Of a DNA stretch of 64,000 nucleotides, positions 35,879 to 44,637 are shown in pieces. The notes below the pieces were generated by a model. It was given only the letters and a program-made list of their open reading frames with translations. It was not told the origin of the DNA and searched no databases. Both the position numbers and the translations under genes were made by a program. This stretch comes from Nitrospirales bacterium (GTDB taxonomy: Bacteria > Nitrospirota > Nitrospiria > Nitrospirales > UBA8639). The stretch covers positions 3,710,742-3,774,741 of the forward strand of contig JALDRJ010000002.1 in the NCBI GenBank assembly GCA_031315865.1, written 5' to 3'. Within the stretch, counting starts at the first letter, position 1, and each line of letters opens with the position of its first letter.

Positions 35879-36595
35879 CTATTTTATCGCCAAGAATCCT
35901 TCAAAACAGATAAATTTCATGACAGTCAGAATATCGACGAATCCTGCGCGTTTCAGCATATCAACATTAGCCTGCGTTGAAAACGGTTCGAGCACCCCTT
36001 TCAAACTTTTACTTTTCCCAATTATTTCCTCCGCAGAATAACCTTGCTCCAGCTTGAAGTCAGTATATAGGCCTGTCGTAATGTCCTGAAACCTCGCATC
36101 GTTCGCACGAACTTTCTCGAAGAGTAATAATGCCCCTCCCCAATTGAGACTCTTGAAGATCTTGTTAAAAAGTTCTTGCCGAATACTCGGACGGACAAAT
36201 TGGATTGTATAGTACGCTGTGATGAAATCTGCTGAAGAGAACTTCGTTAAGCAAATATTATCGTTAAGAAATTTAGCATTCTTCACTCCCGCAGCTTTCT
36301 GCTTTTTTCGTGCCAATGCAAGCATTTCTTTTTCGGCATCAATACCGACAAACATGGCTCCTTCTTTATGCAAATTATGTTTCGCGAGTTTCAGCGTTAA
36401 CTCTCCGGTCGAACATCCCAGGTCATAGCACGTTGAGCCATCTTTGACAAAATAATCACTCACCTTACAGACTAAATCGTGACCAGCTTGATACCACGGC
36501 ACGGACTTTGACACATGCTGATCAAATTGCTGAACGATCTCTCCCCGGAAACGCCAATTCGCGTTCCCGGCTTTCAATTTGTCTCCCACCTTCAT
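35879..36595 (-). CDS. CmoA-like class I SAM methyltransferase
   Basis: A 238-residue methyltransferase whose whole length follows the order of CmoA (carboxy-SAM synthase): FDQHVSKSVPWYQAGHDLV, CYDLGCSTGELTLKLAKH, FVGIDAEKEMLALARKK, TIQFVRPSIRQELFNKI, LNWGGALLLFEK, DFKLEQGYSAEEI and a final GFLAIK. From memory, the Arg of CmoA's QKRSMLENV segment is a Lys here (GKSKSLKGV), so carboxy-SAM chemistry may be lost. It overlaps the asparagine-synthase gene by one base and belongs to that leftward operon, so a role in glycan modification rather than tRNA wobble modification is likely. No CmoB is present. Confidence 0.8.
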   Translation of the reverse strand: MKVGDKLKAGNANWRFRGEIVQQFDQHVSKSVPWYQAGHDLVCKVSDYFVKDGSTCYDLGCSTGELTLKLAKHNLHKEGAMFVGIDAEKEMLALARKKQKAAGVKNAKFLNDNICLTKFSSADFITAYYTIQFVRPSIRQELFNKIFKSLNWGGALLLFEKVRANDARFQDITTGLYTDFKLEQGYSAEEIIGKSKSLKGVLEPFSTQANVDMLKRAGFVDILTVMKFICFEGFLAIK

Positions 36596-38451
36596 CAGGA
36601 GATTCCTTTCGACGATTGCAGACTAAAATCGCTTACGCCACAAGATGCCATGGACAAGCCATTTGGGGTCATAATTTTGGGGAAAAAATTATCTTCATGC
36701 AGGAAGAATAAGCGATGGAAAATTTCCAAGTTCATCAGTCTGATCACATCTCTCTTTGATAACTCATCTGGAATGTGCACAACATCTTGAATCGCAAAGT
36801 GGTCAAAATTCCAAAACGAAGGATGCGCCCACGCCATAGAGTAATTTCTTGTCCCTTCCTTTCCACGATTGACAAACTCCCCGATTTCCCTTGCAGCCAA
36901 TTCACGCAAGAGTAATTTCCCAAAATGACCTGAAGAATGTCGAGCACTTTTAAAGCGTGGTGGAAGATGACACACAAAACGCACCAAGTCCATATCCAGC
37001 AAAGGATTCCTCAGCTCAACAGATTCCATCATCGAATAGGCATCGCTGTGCGGAAGGTTGCAGGTTTGCAGAAAGGTTGATGTATCATGAAACATGGTCG
37101 CAAGGATATATCGCTCACACGGGTCAACAATATTCTGCAGATGAGAGAGAATACGTCGGCGTATATCACATTGAACGGATTGATGATCCTCGGCATGCTC
37201 CTTCTTATAGAAGGGACTCTGGCTATCCAGACTGACAAGATCGCCAAGGTCAAACATATCCGGCTGTGGATGGGCGAACATGTTCTCATAATGAGTATAG
37301 CCTGAAAAATACTCATCGGCACAATCTCCCCCAAGAAGAACATACACATCATTTCGCCGTGCGTCTCGACAAAGCTTTGACATGGGAGGGCCTCCGCCCC
37401 AACGTGACGGAGCTCCGGAGGCGGCGATAAAATTGTTCAATCCGATCAGATACTCTTCAGGTTTTTGGAGAGAAAAATAGACGTTGGCTGGGCGTTGCTT
37501 CAATACGTTTGGTATCACGTCAAGTGGAATTTCCTCGATGCCTGGAGAAATTTTCGTAAACCCAGTAATCTCAGGATTTTGCTGTTGGGCAAACCAATAC
37601 ACCAAGGTTGAATCTATCCCCCCACTGGTCAACACTCCCACCTTGACATCACTCGTTAAATGACGAACGACCGCTTGTCTTAACAAAGACTTCAATTCAT
37701 CTAGGCATGAAGCCATCGACATGTCGGCATAGTCATCAGCGTCCTCACGATTGTAGAGGCTCCATACGGTAAAATACTCTTCTATCGAAATATGCCCCTG
37801 TTCGAGCGTCAAACTATGTCCAGCCGGAAGAATATTGATTCCATCGAAGAATGTGCGGTCAGTATGAAACGTCCCTCGAGTACCCTGAGAGCCCGCTGTG
37901 GAGAGATACACCGTGTAGGCGGCGAGATTAGGGGTGGTAGAGCTTTGTAGTTCAGTGAGGCTACGAATGTCAGATGCAACAGCGAAACACCCGCTCTTGA
38001 AAAAATAGTAAAGAGGTTTTTGGCCAAAATGATCACGAACAATCGTGGCCTTTTGCACGATATTATCGTACAGCACAAACGCAAACATTCCTCTCACGCA
38101 ATCCAGTGTTTTTTCTAATCCAAAGGAAATAATGAATGCCAATAAGACTTCTGTATCCGATTCCGTTCGGAACCGATGCCCACAAGCTGAGAGCTGCTGA
38201 CGAAGTTCCCGGTAGTTGTATATTTCTCCATTTAGGACAATGACGTATCGCCCAGTACTGTCCCAGAATGGCTGATTGGCACTTGATGTCAGATCGATAA
38301 TCGAAAGCCTCGTATGGCCAATAACATAATCTTTTCCGTAATATAAATCGCAGAAATCTGGCCCACGATTGGCCATATGGCCTAAGGACTTTTCATAAAG
38401 GATATTGGGCGAGACGCCAGCTTGATTCCAATAAAATAATATTCCACACAT
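36595..38451 (-). CDS. asnB: Asparagine synthase (glutamine-hydrolysing)-type amidotransferase
   Basis: About 618 residues from MCGILFY, which exposes the catalytic Cys2 of the class II glutaminase domain; the open frame begins further upstream (38580), but that would bury Cys2. The glutaminase half has GHTRLSIIDL and VLNGEIYNYRELR. The synthetase half has the PP-loop SGGIDSTLVYW and LLGGDCADEYFSGY. In surface-glycan loci such enzymes amidate uronic acids or other carboxylates instead of making free asparagine, and the two flanking methyltransferases support that here. It lies 62 bases after the upstream methyltransferase and touches the CmoA-like gene. Confidence 0.9.
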   Translation of the reverse strand: MCGILFYWNQAGVSPNILYEKSLGHMANRGPDFCDLYYGKDYVIGHTRLSIIDLTSSANQPFWDSTGRYVIVLNGEIYNYRELRQQLSACGHRFRTESDTEVLLAFIISFGLEKTLDCVRGMFAFVLYDNIVQKATIVRDHFGQKPLYYFFKSGCFAVASDIRSLTELQSSTTPNLAAYTVYLSTAGSQGTRGTFHTDRTFFDGINILPAGHSLTLEQGHISIEEYFTVWSLYNREDADDYADMSMASCLDELKSLLRQAVVRHLTSDVKVGVLTSGGIDSTLVYWFAQQQNPEITGFTKISPGIEEIPLDVIPNVLKQRPANVYFSLQKPEEYLIGLNNFIAASGAPSRWGGGPPMSKLCRDARRNDVYVLLGGDCADEYFSGYTHYENMFAHPQPDMFDLGDLVSLDSQSPFYKKEHAEDHQSVQCDIRRRILSHLQNIVDPCERYILATMFHDTSTFLQTCNLPHSDAYSMMESVELRNPLLDMDLVRFVCHLPPRFKSARHSSGHFGKLLLRELAAREIGEFVNRGKEGTRNYSMAWAHPSFWNFDHFAIQDVVHIPDELSKRDVIRLMNLEIFHRLFFLHEDNFFPKIMTPNGLSMASCGVSDFSLQSSKGIS

Positions 38452-38513
38452 ACGACTTCGACCCATTTCATGTGAGGCCGTGAACGAATCAGGTCCTGAA
38501 TATGGCAGGGATC

Positions 38514-39551
38514 TTACAGATAACGAAGCAAAATATGGTAACGTCCCGACATCATTTCCTCTGCACTGAGATCTGGCCAATTCTCTTCAACGATTTGCCA
38601 AAATCCGTCGACTTCGTCAGCAAGATTCTGAAATTCATTAATATTCCGTAGTGGTTCATTGATGACGGCCTGCATAATAAAACCGTGACGTCGAGCGATC
38701 TTAATAAGATTGGACATGGTATGACGGGGATAGGCCAATCCAGTGAAAAAGAAGTCGGTCATCTGCTTGGCCCGTTGCGGATGAAACTCACTCGCAAACC
38801 GTCGGTATTCTTGATTCGTGAGTAAAAGATGCCCCCAGGGAATATTTGTCGTGGCATACCGATGCGGACCCAGGTACGAAAAAAAAGAAAAGTGTTTAAT
38901 ACAGAAGACCGCCCCTTTATTCGCGACCATCGCTACAGCCTTAAAGATACCGTCCCAGTTGGGAATATGATCAATCGCCTTGACATAAAACAGATCAAAC
39001 TTCTCATCGAGTTGAGCCAAATCATGAGCGCCAATTTGAGCAAAACGATAGGTTTTGGTTGGTTGGGGGGTATAAGGCACGCGATCTGGCTTCAATGAAA
39101 AGTGCTCATACCCGAGAAAGGACCGATACTGTTCATACTCAAACGCATCTGGACAATGTACCCGAATAAACTCCCGGATACTTTGAAACTCTGCGTCTTG
39201 ATCATGTCCCTGCCAACTCGTCTTGTGTTCTTCATTTAAAAACGGGTCAGCACCCACGGCTGAGTCCAGATCTGAAAACTCTAATAATAACCGGGGAATC
39301 ATCCCATTTCCCGTGCCAATATCCAACAGCTTCTTACCCTTCAAATTAATATTGGCCTTCTGAAAAAGCTGGAGAGCCTGGTGCACTTGCAAAAAAATTC
39401 GCCCTCGTTGCCTGTCCGTGAGAGGGCCAGGAGGGGGAGAATCCCAATAGTTCGTCCCTGGGCTTGTTGGGGATAAAAACGGTAAAAGATATTCATCACT
39501 CACTGGTAATTTTTTGCCATTATCCTTCGTGAAAAAGCTAACATCTCTCAT
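38514..39551 (-). CDS. Class I SAM-dependent methyltransferase
   Basis: About 345 residues. The start at 39551 is chosen because GGGAGGAAG directly precedes it; the open frame reaches 39629 without a comparable signal. The SAM-binding motif is KLLDIGTGNGMIPRLLLEF, followed by AVGADPF. The rest (KAIDHIPNWDGIF, FCIKHFSFFSYLGPHRY) suggests a protein that methylates a sugar or a lipid-linked intermediate, and it has no membrane helix. It heads the leftward group methyltransferase-AsnB-CmoA-like. The substrate is unknown. Confidence 0.82.
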   Translation of the reverse strand: MRDVSFFTKDNGKKLPVSDEYLLPFLSPTSPGTNYWDSPPPGPLTDRQRGRIFLQVHQALQLFQKANINLKGKKLLDIGTGNGMIPRLLLEFSDLDSAVGADPFLNEEHKTSWQGHDQDAEFQSIREFIRVHCPDAFEYEQYRSFLGYEHFSLKPDRVPYTPQPTKTYRFAQIGAHDLAQLDEKFDLFYVKAIDHIPNWDGIFKAVAMVANKGAVFCIKHFSFFSYLGPHRYATTNIPWGHLLLTNQEYRRFASEFHPQRAKQMTDFFFTGLAYPRHTMSNLIKIARRHGFIMQAVINEPLRNINEFQNLADEVDGFWQIVEENWPDLSAEEMMSGRYHILLRYL

Positions 39552-39577
39552 TTTCTTCCTCCCTCTATCTTGCCAGT

Positions 39578-39994
39578 ATGAACGAGTCAAATAGAAACTT
39601 GAGTATGAGTACAGATCAAAGCCACTCACCCGTCACCAATCTTTATCGTGTATCTCGTGAAATCTACCACGTTGCCCCAATGATTTATAGCCGAAATAAT
39701 TCTTTTACGATGAAAGACAACAGCTATAACATTGAATCCCCTATTACGTCCACGTTGTCCACTTGCGACAGTATGGAGGGAGTCAAATGGTGCACCAGTG
39801 AAGCGGGCCGAAGTCTGGCTGGAATACGAACATGGGGAAAATCCTTTGTTAATATTTTCCTTCTGGGCCTGTTGAAAAAAGCCGTCAGCGGCATTCTCGG
39901 CCTTGCTGCTTGGCTCGCATTGCTCATGATTTTCGCCAATGGCCCCTTCCCTCACATGATGAAGTGTTCAACAGGACTGAAACACGGAAGATGA
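39578..39994 (+). CDS. Possible small membrane protein (weak)
   Basis: An open frame of 138 codons divergent from the methyltransferase gene. Only the last third looks protein-like: a positively charged stretch then a hydrophobic helix (LLKKAVSGILGLAAWLALLMIF). The first half is Ser/Asn-rich with no family resemblance, and no ribosome binding site is obvious. A start at 39773 would keep the helix. It may equally be non-coding. The 400 bases after it, up to the RHS debris, show nothing I can name. Confidence 0.2.
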   Translation: MNESNRNLSMSTDQSHSPVTNLYRVSREIYHVAPMIYSRNNSFTMKDNSYNIESPITSTLSTCDSMEGVKWCTSEAGRSLAGIRTWGKSFVNIFLLGLLKKAVSGILGLAAWLALLMIFANGPFPHMMKCSTGLKHGR

Positions 39995-40240
39995 GCCAAG
40001 ACTTTTTTGAACCGCCCCGACGCTACTGAGGCATAACGTCGTTCCAACGAAATATGGCCCTTGATAACCTCATTATTCAACACTCCCCTTCTCAACCAAT
40101 CCAATAGGCATTGCGAGCTGGTTTTTCATTGTAAAAGTGGAAAAATGCTTCGATTGAGGGTGAGCAAAGATTTGGAGAAGCTCACAAGCAAGCACGCGAC
40201 TTGCCCCTTTACCTAAGCTGTCACACAGGATGCGGATCGG

Positions 40241-40670
40241 TTGCGTCAGACTCCAGCAACCATGCGACTAAGAGGAGGGCCCTTTAGTCTGCACTTTGGA
40301 CTCCCACAACTGGAACCTCACCCAGCGAATCCACTGGTGCATTTGGTTTCCCATGGTGGAACGCCTTCTACCAGCATCACTCCCGCTGCCAATACTGTCC
40401 TACCGGGAGCCACTGTAACATTTTCCTGGAGCTACACCGCTGGAGGTACGAGCGGAACAGATGTCGCCTACAAGTACACGAGTAAAGAATTGGATGGGTC
40501 AACGGGGCTCTTTGGCCACGATCACTGCATGGGCGAACCCCACATGGTGCCCCATCCTTGGTTGTTGATGCTTTCTACCGTTTACGCAATCGATTACAGG
40601 TGGCCAAATCTATGAAGCCCGGTACTACGACGCGGCTCTCAGCCCTTGGCCACGGTCATTGACAAGGCGC
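40241..40670 (+). pseudogene. RHS core fragment, decayed
   Basis: Pieces of an RHS-repeat protein core are readable in more than one frame. VAYKYTSKELDGSTGL near 40467-40510 is the conserved pre-tip core motif, and IYEARYYDAALSP near 40610-40650 continues it in the next frame, separated by a short unrelated insertion. The upstream part (ITPAANTVLPGATVTFSW) is not clearly RHS. There is no intact start or signal. This is the 5' remnant to which the tip at 40732 once belonged or was joined. Confidence 0.6.
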
Positions 40671-40731
40671 CACGCTTCTGATGATCCCCTTTGAAATGGC
40701 CACCATTTCGCCGCTCCAAAAATGCGATTAG

Positions 40732-41769
40732 AAGTGGCCAAGTATTTCCGCCGATACGATAGTCCCTAGTGTCACTGATCCACAGGCACTCAATCGCTAC
40801 AGCTATGCCAGAAATAATCCGATTCTCTTCATCGATCCATCAGGGCACTTCTTTAAGAAACAGTTTAAAAGTATTAAGAAGGCCTTCAAAAAATTTGAAA
40901 AGGCAGGATGGAAATATCGACATTATTGGAATCCTAGTACGATTGCGATTGACTACGCCTTAACGAACCGTACGATCGGACCTTATGCCCGTGCTGTTGG
41001 ATTTGCAGCGGCCTCTTATTATGGGGGTGCTTTGGGAGCTGCTGGGTTTCAGGCTTATTTATCAAGACTAGACGGTGGGTCAATAGGAGATGCAGCCAAG
41101 GCTGGAGGCATTACACTTGCCGTTGGTCGAATAGGGTATGGTGCTTATACGACCAAGGCCAATGGAGGATCATATGGCGATGCATTCAAAACTGCGGGCA
41201 TTGCCTTAGCATCTTCAGCAGCCGGACAGACCTTCACGGACTTAGGCGGGAATTATATTTTAGGTGGAGCTGGGGCTGGAGCGTTAGGTGGATATCTTAG
41301 TGGAGGCGATCCGGGACAAGAGGCTGCCTTAGGTGCCACTGGTGCAGTAGCTAGCGGTGCCTTCGCAGGAAGGAATGTAGGCGCAGATTTATTAGATGCA
41401 GCTGGAAAGGTATGGAACCTGCCGAATACCGCCGTGGGCTTAGTTTGGGGTGGGATCGGTGTCCTCGGAGGCGCAGGAGTCTCCATTGGCAATAATGCCA
41501 TTCAGTTTACTAACCACCCATTGGGAGTAAATGCCGTAACGTTAGGAAACACAATCAGCTATACTCAAGGTAGTGGTCCAGGAGATTATGACTTCCTATA
41601 TGATTCCAAAGTACGTCTTAACATCGGTCTACATGAACAGGCTCACACCTATCAATCTCAGGTCTACGGACCATTATTTCTTCCACTCTGGCTCCTGGGA
41701 GGCGGCCCTAGCGCATCAAACCCCTTTGAGCAAAGCGCCAATAATTTCGCCCTGGGAGGGTCCTGGTGA
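40732..41769 (+). pseudogene. Displaced RHS C-terminal tip with HExxH metallopeptidase-like toxin domain
   Basis: Open for 345 codons after a TAG at 40729-40731, with no usable start before a TTG at 41032, so it is an orphan tip rather than a full gene. It opens with the RHS junction (SISADTIVPSVTDPQALNRY, then NNPILFIDPSGHFF), has a Gly/Ala-rich middle (AGAGALGGYLSGGDPG), and ends in a variable domain with HEQAH at about 41632-41646 (GLHEQAHTYQSQVYGP) and FEQSANNFALGG. HExxH plus the downstream Glu/Asn segment looks like a zinc metallopeptidase of polymorphic-toxin type. The next gene overlaps its stop by four bases and is a candidate immunity lipoprotein. Activity would need recombination onto a complete RHS core. 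Confidence 0.7.
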
Positions 41770-42155
41770 TTAGACGAATCCAGGCAATACCCGTGAACAA
41801 ACCTGCATATACAGTACTATTGTTGTTTATGTTATTTAGCCTTTCTGGATGTGAAGATTTTGGTTTTGAAGGCCCCCGAATCAGAAACGGGTTCTCTACA
41901 CCAATAAAGATACATATTCTGTTTAAGAACGGAGAAACCCGAACTGGGGTTTTGCCAGCAGGAGCACGAACTCATCTTGGAATACAGGGTATGAGTATTA
42001 AGCAGGTCCAGATCTACCAGAATGAGGTGTTAAAAATTGAAATCCCCAATTCTGAATTTCCTACGTATGAGCAGTTCATGAAGTTCAAAAATAACCCAAC
42101 AGAAATTTGGACTATAGACGAAAAGGGGATTTACCATCTGTCTGTTCCTAATTAG
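41766..42155 (+). CDS. Putative immunity lipoprotein for the RHS metallopeptidase tip
   Basis: A 129-residue protein starting at a GTG that overlaps the toxin-tip stop by four bases. A hydrophobic signal (YTVLLLFMLF) ends in the lipobox LSGC, so it should be a lipoprotein facing the periplasm. The mature part is small and beta-rich (IKIHILFKNGETRTGVLPAGART, EIWTIDEKGIYHLSV). I recognise no family. Its position directly after a toxin domain, with coupled translation, is the hallmark of an immunity gene; a periplasmic immunity protein would suit a toxin acting there. The immunity role is inferred from context only. Confidence 0.65.
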   Translation: MIRRIQAIPVNKPAYTVLLLFMLFSLSGCEDFGFEGPRIRNGFSTPIKIHILFKNGETRTGVLPAGARTHLGIQGMSIKQVQIYQNEVLKIEIPNSEFPTYEQFMKFKNNPTEIWTIDEKGIYHLSVPN

Positions 42156-42251
42156 CGTACCTGAAAAAACTGAGGTCACATGATAAGGAAAGAGGGACAC
42201 TGATAATTTAATAAGTTAACAGACACCTCAACCGTCGTTAAGGTAAAGTCG

Positions 42252-42273
42252 AATACGGGTCAAATCTTTTGTT
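42252..42273. repeat. Short dispersed repeat, copy 1
   Basis: Contains ACGGGTCAAATCTTTTGTT, which recurs exactly at 45457-45478 and in a shorter form at 46501-46518. It lies just left of the IS3 element. See the finding on this repeat. Confidence 0.55.
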
Positions 42274-42367
42274 AGATTTTTCTACTCAGACAGATGGTCC
42301 AATGATGTGATTCGAGAAGTGGTCCCCGTTTTTTGGACAGCTCGATAAGTGAAATTTCTGCCTTTCC

Positions 42368-43213
42368 TTACGCTACCTGCTGTGTTTTGAGATCAGCAAA
42401 ATATACGGTATCAGGTGTTTGTCGATTCAAGGTCTGATGACGGCGTACGTTGTTATAGAATTGAAAATAGCTTGTCAGGCCAGCGCACAGCGTGGCTGGC
42501 GTGTTATAAGCTCGTAGATACACATCCTCGTACTTTACGCTCCGCCAGAGCCGTTCCACAAAGACATTGTCGACCCACCGCCCTTTCCCATCCATGCTAA
42601 TCCGTACTCCATGAGCTTTGAGCACCCCCGTGAAAGCCTCACTGGTGTATTGCGCCCCCTGGTCAGTATTGAAAATTTCGGGCGCGCCATAATGGCGGAG
42701 TGCTTCTTCTAACGCTTCCACACAGGCCTCAGTCTCCAGAGTATTCGAAACCCGCCAGGCCAGCACTCGCCGTGAGTGCCAGTCCATAATGACCGTGAGA
42801 TACATAAATCCCTTGGCCATGGGAATGTAACAGATATCACTCGCCCAGACCTGATTCGAGCGGTCAATATTCAGGCCTCTCAGCAAGTAAGGATACACCT
42901 TATGCTCCTTGCCCGGCTGACTGGTGCGGGGCTTGGGATAGAGAGCCCGGAGCCCCATGTTCCGCATCAGGCGCTGGACCCGCTTCCGGTTCACGCCGTA
43001 CCCTCGATGCCGAAGTTCAACGCACAGGCGTCGACTTCCGTAGAACGGCCATTGCAGATAGAGCGCGTCGAGCTGTCTCATCAATGCGAGATCAGCCTCC
43101 GAGACAGCCTGTGAGCGAGCATACACACTGGAGCGAGGGACGGCCAACAGCCCACACTGACGAACCACAGAGAGTTTTTGCTTGCCCTTGATCATCGCTT
43201 TGCGCTCGCTCAT
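42368..43213 (-). CDS. IS3-family transposase OrfB (DDE)
   Basis: The catalytic part of the IS3 transposase, 281 residues from MSERKAM. A helical HTH-21-like segment (PFYGSRRLCVELRHRGYGVNRKRV) precedes the rve integrase domain with the DDE residues in WASDICYIP, NTDQGAQYTS and VERLWRSVKYE. The ATG at 43213 overlaps the orfA stop by four bases. The open frame extends to 43369, which would allow an OrfAB fusion by programmed frameshift as in other IS3 elements. No inactivating change is visible. Confidence 0.92.
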   Translation of the reverse strand: MSERKAMIKGKQKLSVVRQCGLLAVPRSSVYARSQAVSEADLALMRQLDALYLQWPFYGSRRLCVELRHRGYGVNRKRVQRLMRNMGLRALYPKPRTSQPGKEHKVYPYLLRGLNIDRSNQVWASDICYIPMAKGFMYLTVIMDWHSRRVLAWRVSNTLETEACVEALEEALRHYGAPEIFNTDQGAQYTSEAFTGVLKAHGVRISMDGKGRWVDNVFVERLWRSVKYEDVYLRAYNTPATLCAGLTSYFQFYNNVRRHQTLNRQTPDTVYFADLKTQQVA

Positions 43214-43500
43214 CGGCCGTGCCCGAGCGCGTTGGCTAAAAAATCCTTCTCCATGGTGAGCTGTCCAATCTTGGCATGGAGTTTCTGCTGCACCTGCTCG
43301 TGAGTCGCGGCATCGGCGGGGCTTGCTCCAAATACGTGTTCGGCTTTGGCAAGCAGCTGTTTCCTCCAATCCTGGATTTGATTGGGATGCACATCAAACT
43401 GTTTCACCAACTCTGCCAGTGTGCGATCTCCTCGAACCGCCGCGAGGGCAACTTTGGCCTTAAAAGCGGGAGAGTGATTCCTTCGTGATCGTCGTGCCAT
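43210..43500 (-). CDS. IS3-family OrfA (helix-turn-helix)
   Basis: A 96-residue DNA-binding protein that recognises the element ends. It starts MARRSRRNHSPAFKAKVALA and contains a helix-turn-helix (LAELVKQFDVHPNQIQDWRKQL) and a C-terminal leucine-rich coiled coil (VQQKLHAKIGQLTMEKDFL). It overlaps orfB by four bases. A good ribosome binding site (AAAGGAGCAGA) lies upstream. Confidence 0.92.
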   Translation of the reverse strand: MARRSRRNHSPAFKAKVALAAVRGDRTLAELVKQFDVHPNQIQDWRKQLLAKAEHVFGASPADAATHEQVQQKLHAKIGQLTMEKDFLANALGHGR

Positions 43501-43619
43501 CTTCTGCTCCTTTCGTTGAACAAAAATATACCGCAGAAGATTTCACTTAGCATCCAGAAATTCCTGTCTCAGAAGTGGGGTCCACTTCTCCACCGTTCCC
43601 AAAATGCGATTAGAAGTGA

Positions 43620-44627
43620 CCAAGTATCTCCGCGGATACGATTGTGCCGAGCACCACCGATCCGCAAGCATTCAATCGGTATAGCTATGCCAATAACAAT
43701 CCGATTCTCTACACCGATCCATCTGGGCACTTTTTCAAGAAGGCGTTACGTAAAATTGGAAAGGCGTTTAACTCTCCGATTTTTAGAGGCATTGCTTGGG
43801 CTCTCGCTCCTGGTGCTGCGGCATATTTTGATCCCTACACCAGTAACACAGCTTTTTCTCTGAGTGCGGGAGCCATTGCCACCTATCTGTGTGGGGGCAG
43901 TCCGATCTGCGGCGGCGCGGCATCGGGAGCCGTCGGGCCTATTTGAGCGGAGGGAACATTGGGCGAGGAGCTGGAGTCGGCGCGGCTGTCGGGGCCGTCT
44001 CATTTGGAACAGACTATTGGGCCAACCAGGCGACGCAGGGGGAATACCTTGTCGCCTCGGCATTCGTCGGCGGAGCTGCCGGAGCGGCCACGGGAGCCGC
44101 ATTGAATGGTGGCAACGCGAGACAAATTATCCAAGCATCTCTGATTCAAGGATCAGTTGCAGCCATCTCGACGTACATTAGCTTACATTCACAAGTATCT
44201 GCGGGAGAAGGGCAACAAATTGCCCTTGAGCAGAAGAACTTCGATGCAATGAACGTTGCTAAAGGAGGGAATTTTTCGCCGGAGGATGAAGAGACTTTGG
44301 TTGCAGCTGTAGTGGTAGGATTTGGTACTGAAGAAGCTGCTGCAAACGCAGCGGAAGCTGCACAATTGTATACACCTGGAGGTAGTGTTGTAGGGTCTAC
44401 AATCAAAGGCTATACTAAACATGGTATCAATCAGGCTCTTGGTCGAGATGGTGTAGGAGTTAGTCCAAAAGCTATTTTAGATACAGTTCGAAGCCCTAAC
44501 AAAATTAAAGTGATGCCAGATGGTGTCAGAAGAATTTATGGTTCTCAAGCTGGAAGTAAGGATTCGCCCAGATGGGAATGTCATTACAGTAATACCTAAA
44601 GGTACAGAAGCACATAGGTTGAAGTGA
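43620..44627 (+). pseudogene. Second displaced RHS tip with nuclease-like toxin domain, two frameshifts
   Basis: It opens like the first tip (SISADTIVPSTTDPQAFNRY, NNNPILYTDPSGHFF), then a Gly/Ala-rich linker. Near 43932-43938 one base seems lost: adding a G would join GGAASGAVGAYLSGGNIGRG. The C-terminal domain (GYTKHGINQALGRDGVGVSP, KAILDTVRSP, KVMPDGVRRIYG) resembles small RNase-type polymorphic toxin domains. Near 44551-44560 an extra A shifts the end: without it the frame would finish VRIRPDGNVITVIPKGTEAH and stop at 44625-44627, ten bases before the next gene. As read, the toxin ends early at 44599. There is no start codon of its own. The nuclease assignment is tentative. Confidence 0.7.
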
Positions 44628-44637
44628 GGGCTAAACT

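Larger units (their letters stand above)
42314..43590 (-). mobile_element. IS3-family insertion sequence (complete)
   Basis: About 1.27 kb with orfA and orfB reading leftward. The ends are imperfect inverted repeats: GAGAAGTGGTCCCC on the left and, on the other strand, GAGAAGTGGACCCC on the right, with further matches inwards (TAAGTGAAAT then TTCTGC). I see no clear target duplication, so the outer limits are uncertain by a few bases. It sits between the two RHS tip modules. Both ORFs look intact. Confidence 0.88.

Noticed and set aside
39626..39955. Minus-strand open frames opposite the weak small membrane protein
   Set aside because: No ribosome binding site, no recognisable composition; the + strand frame at least has a membrane helix.
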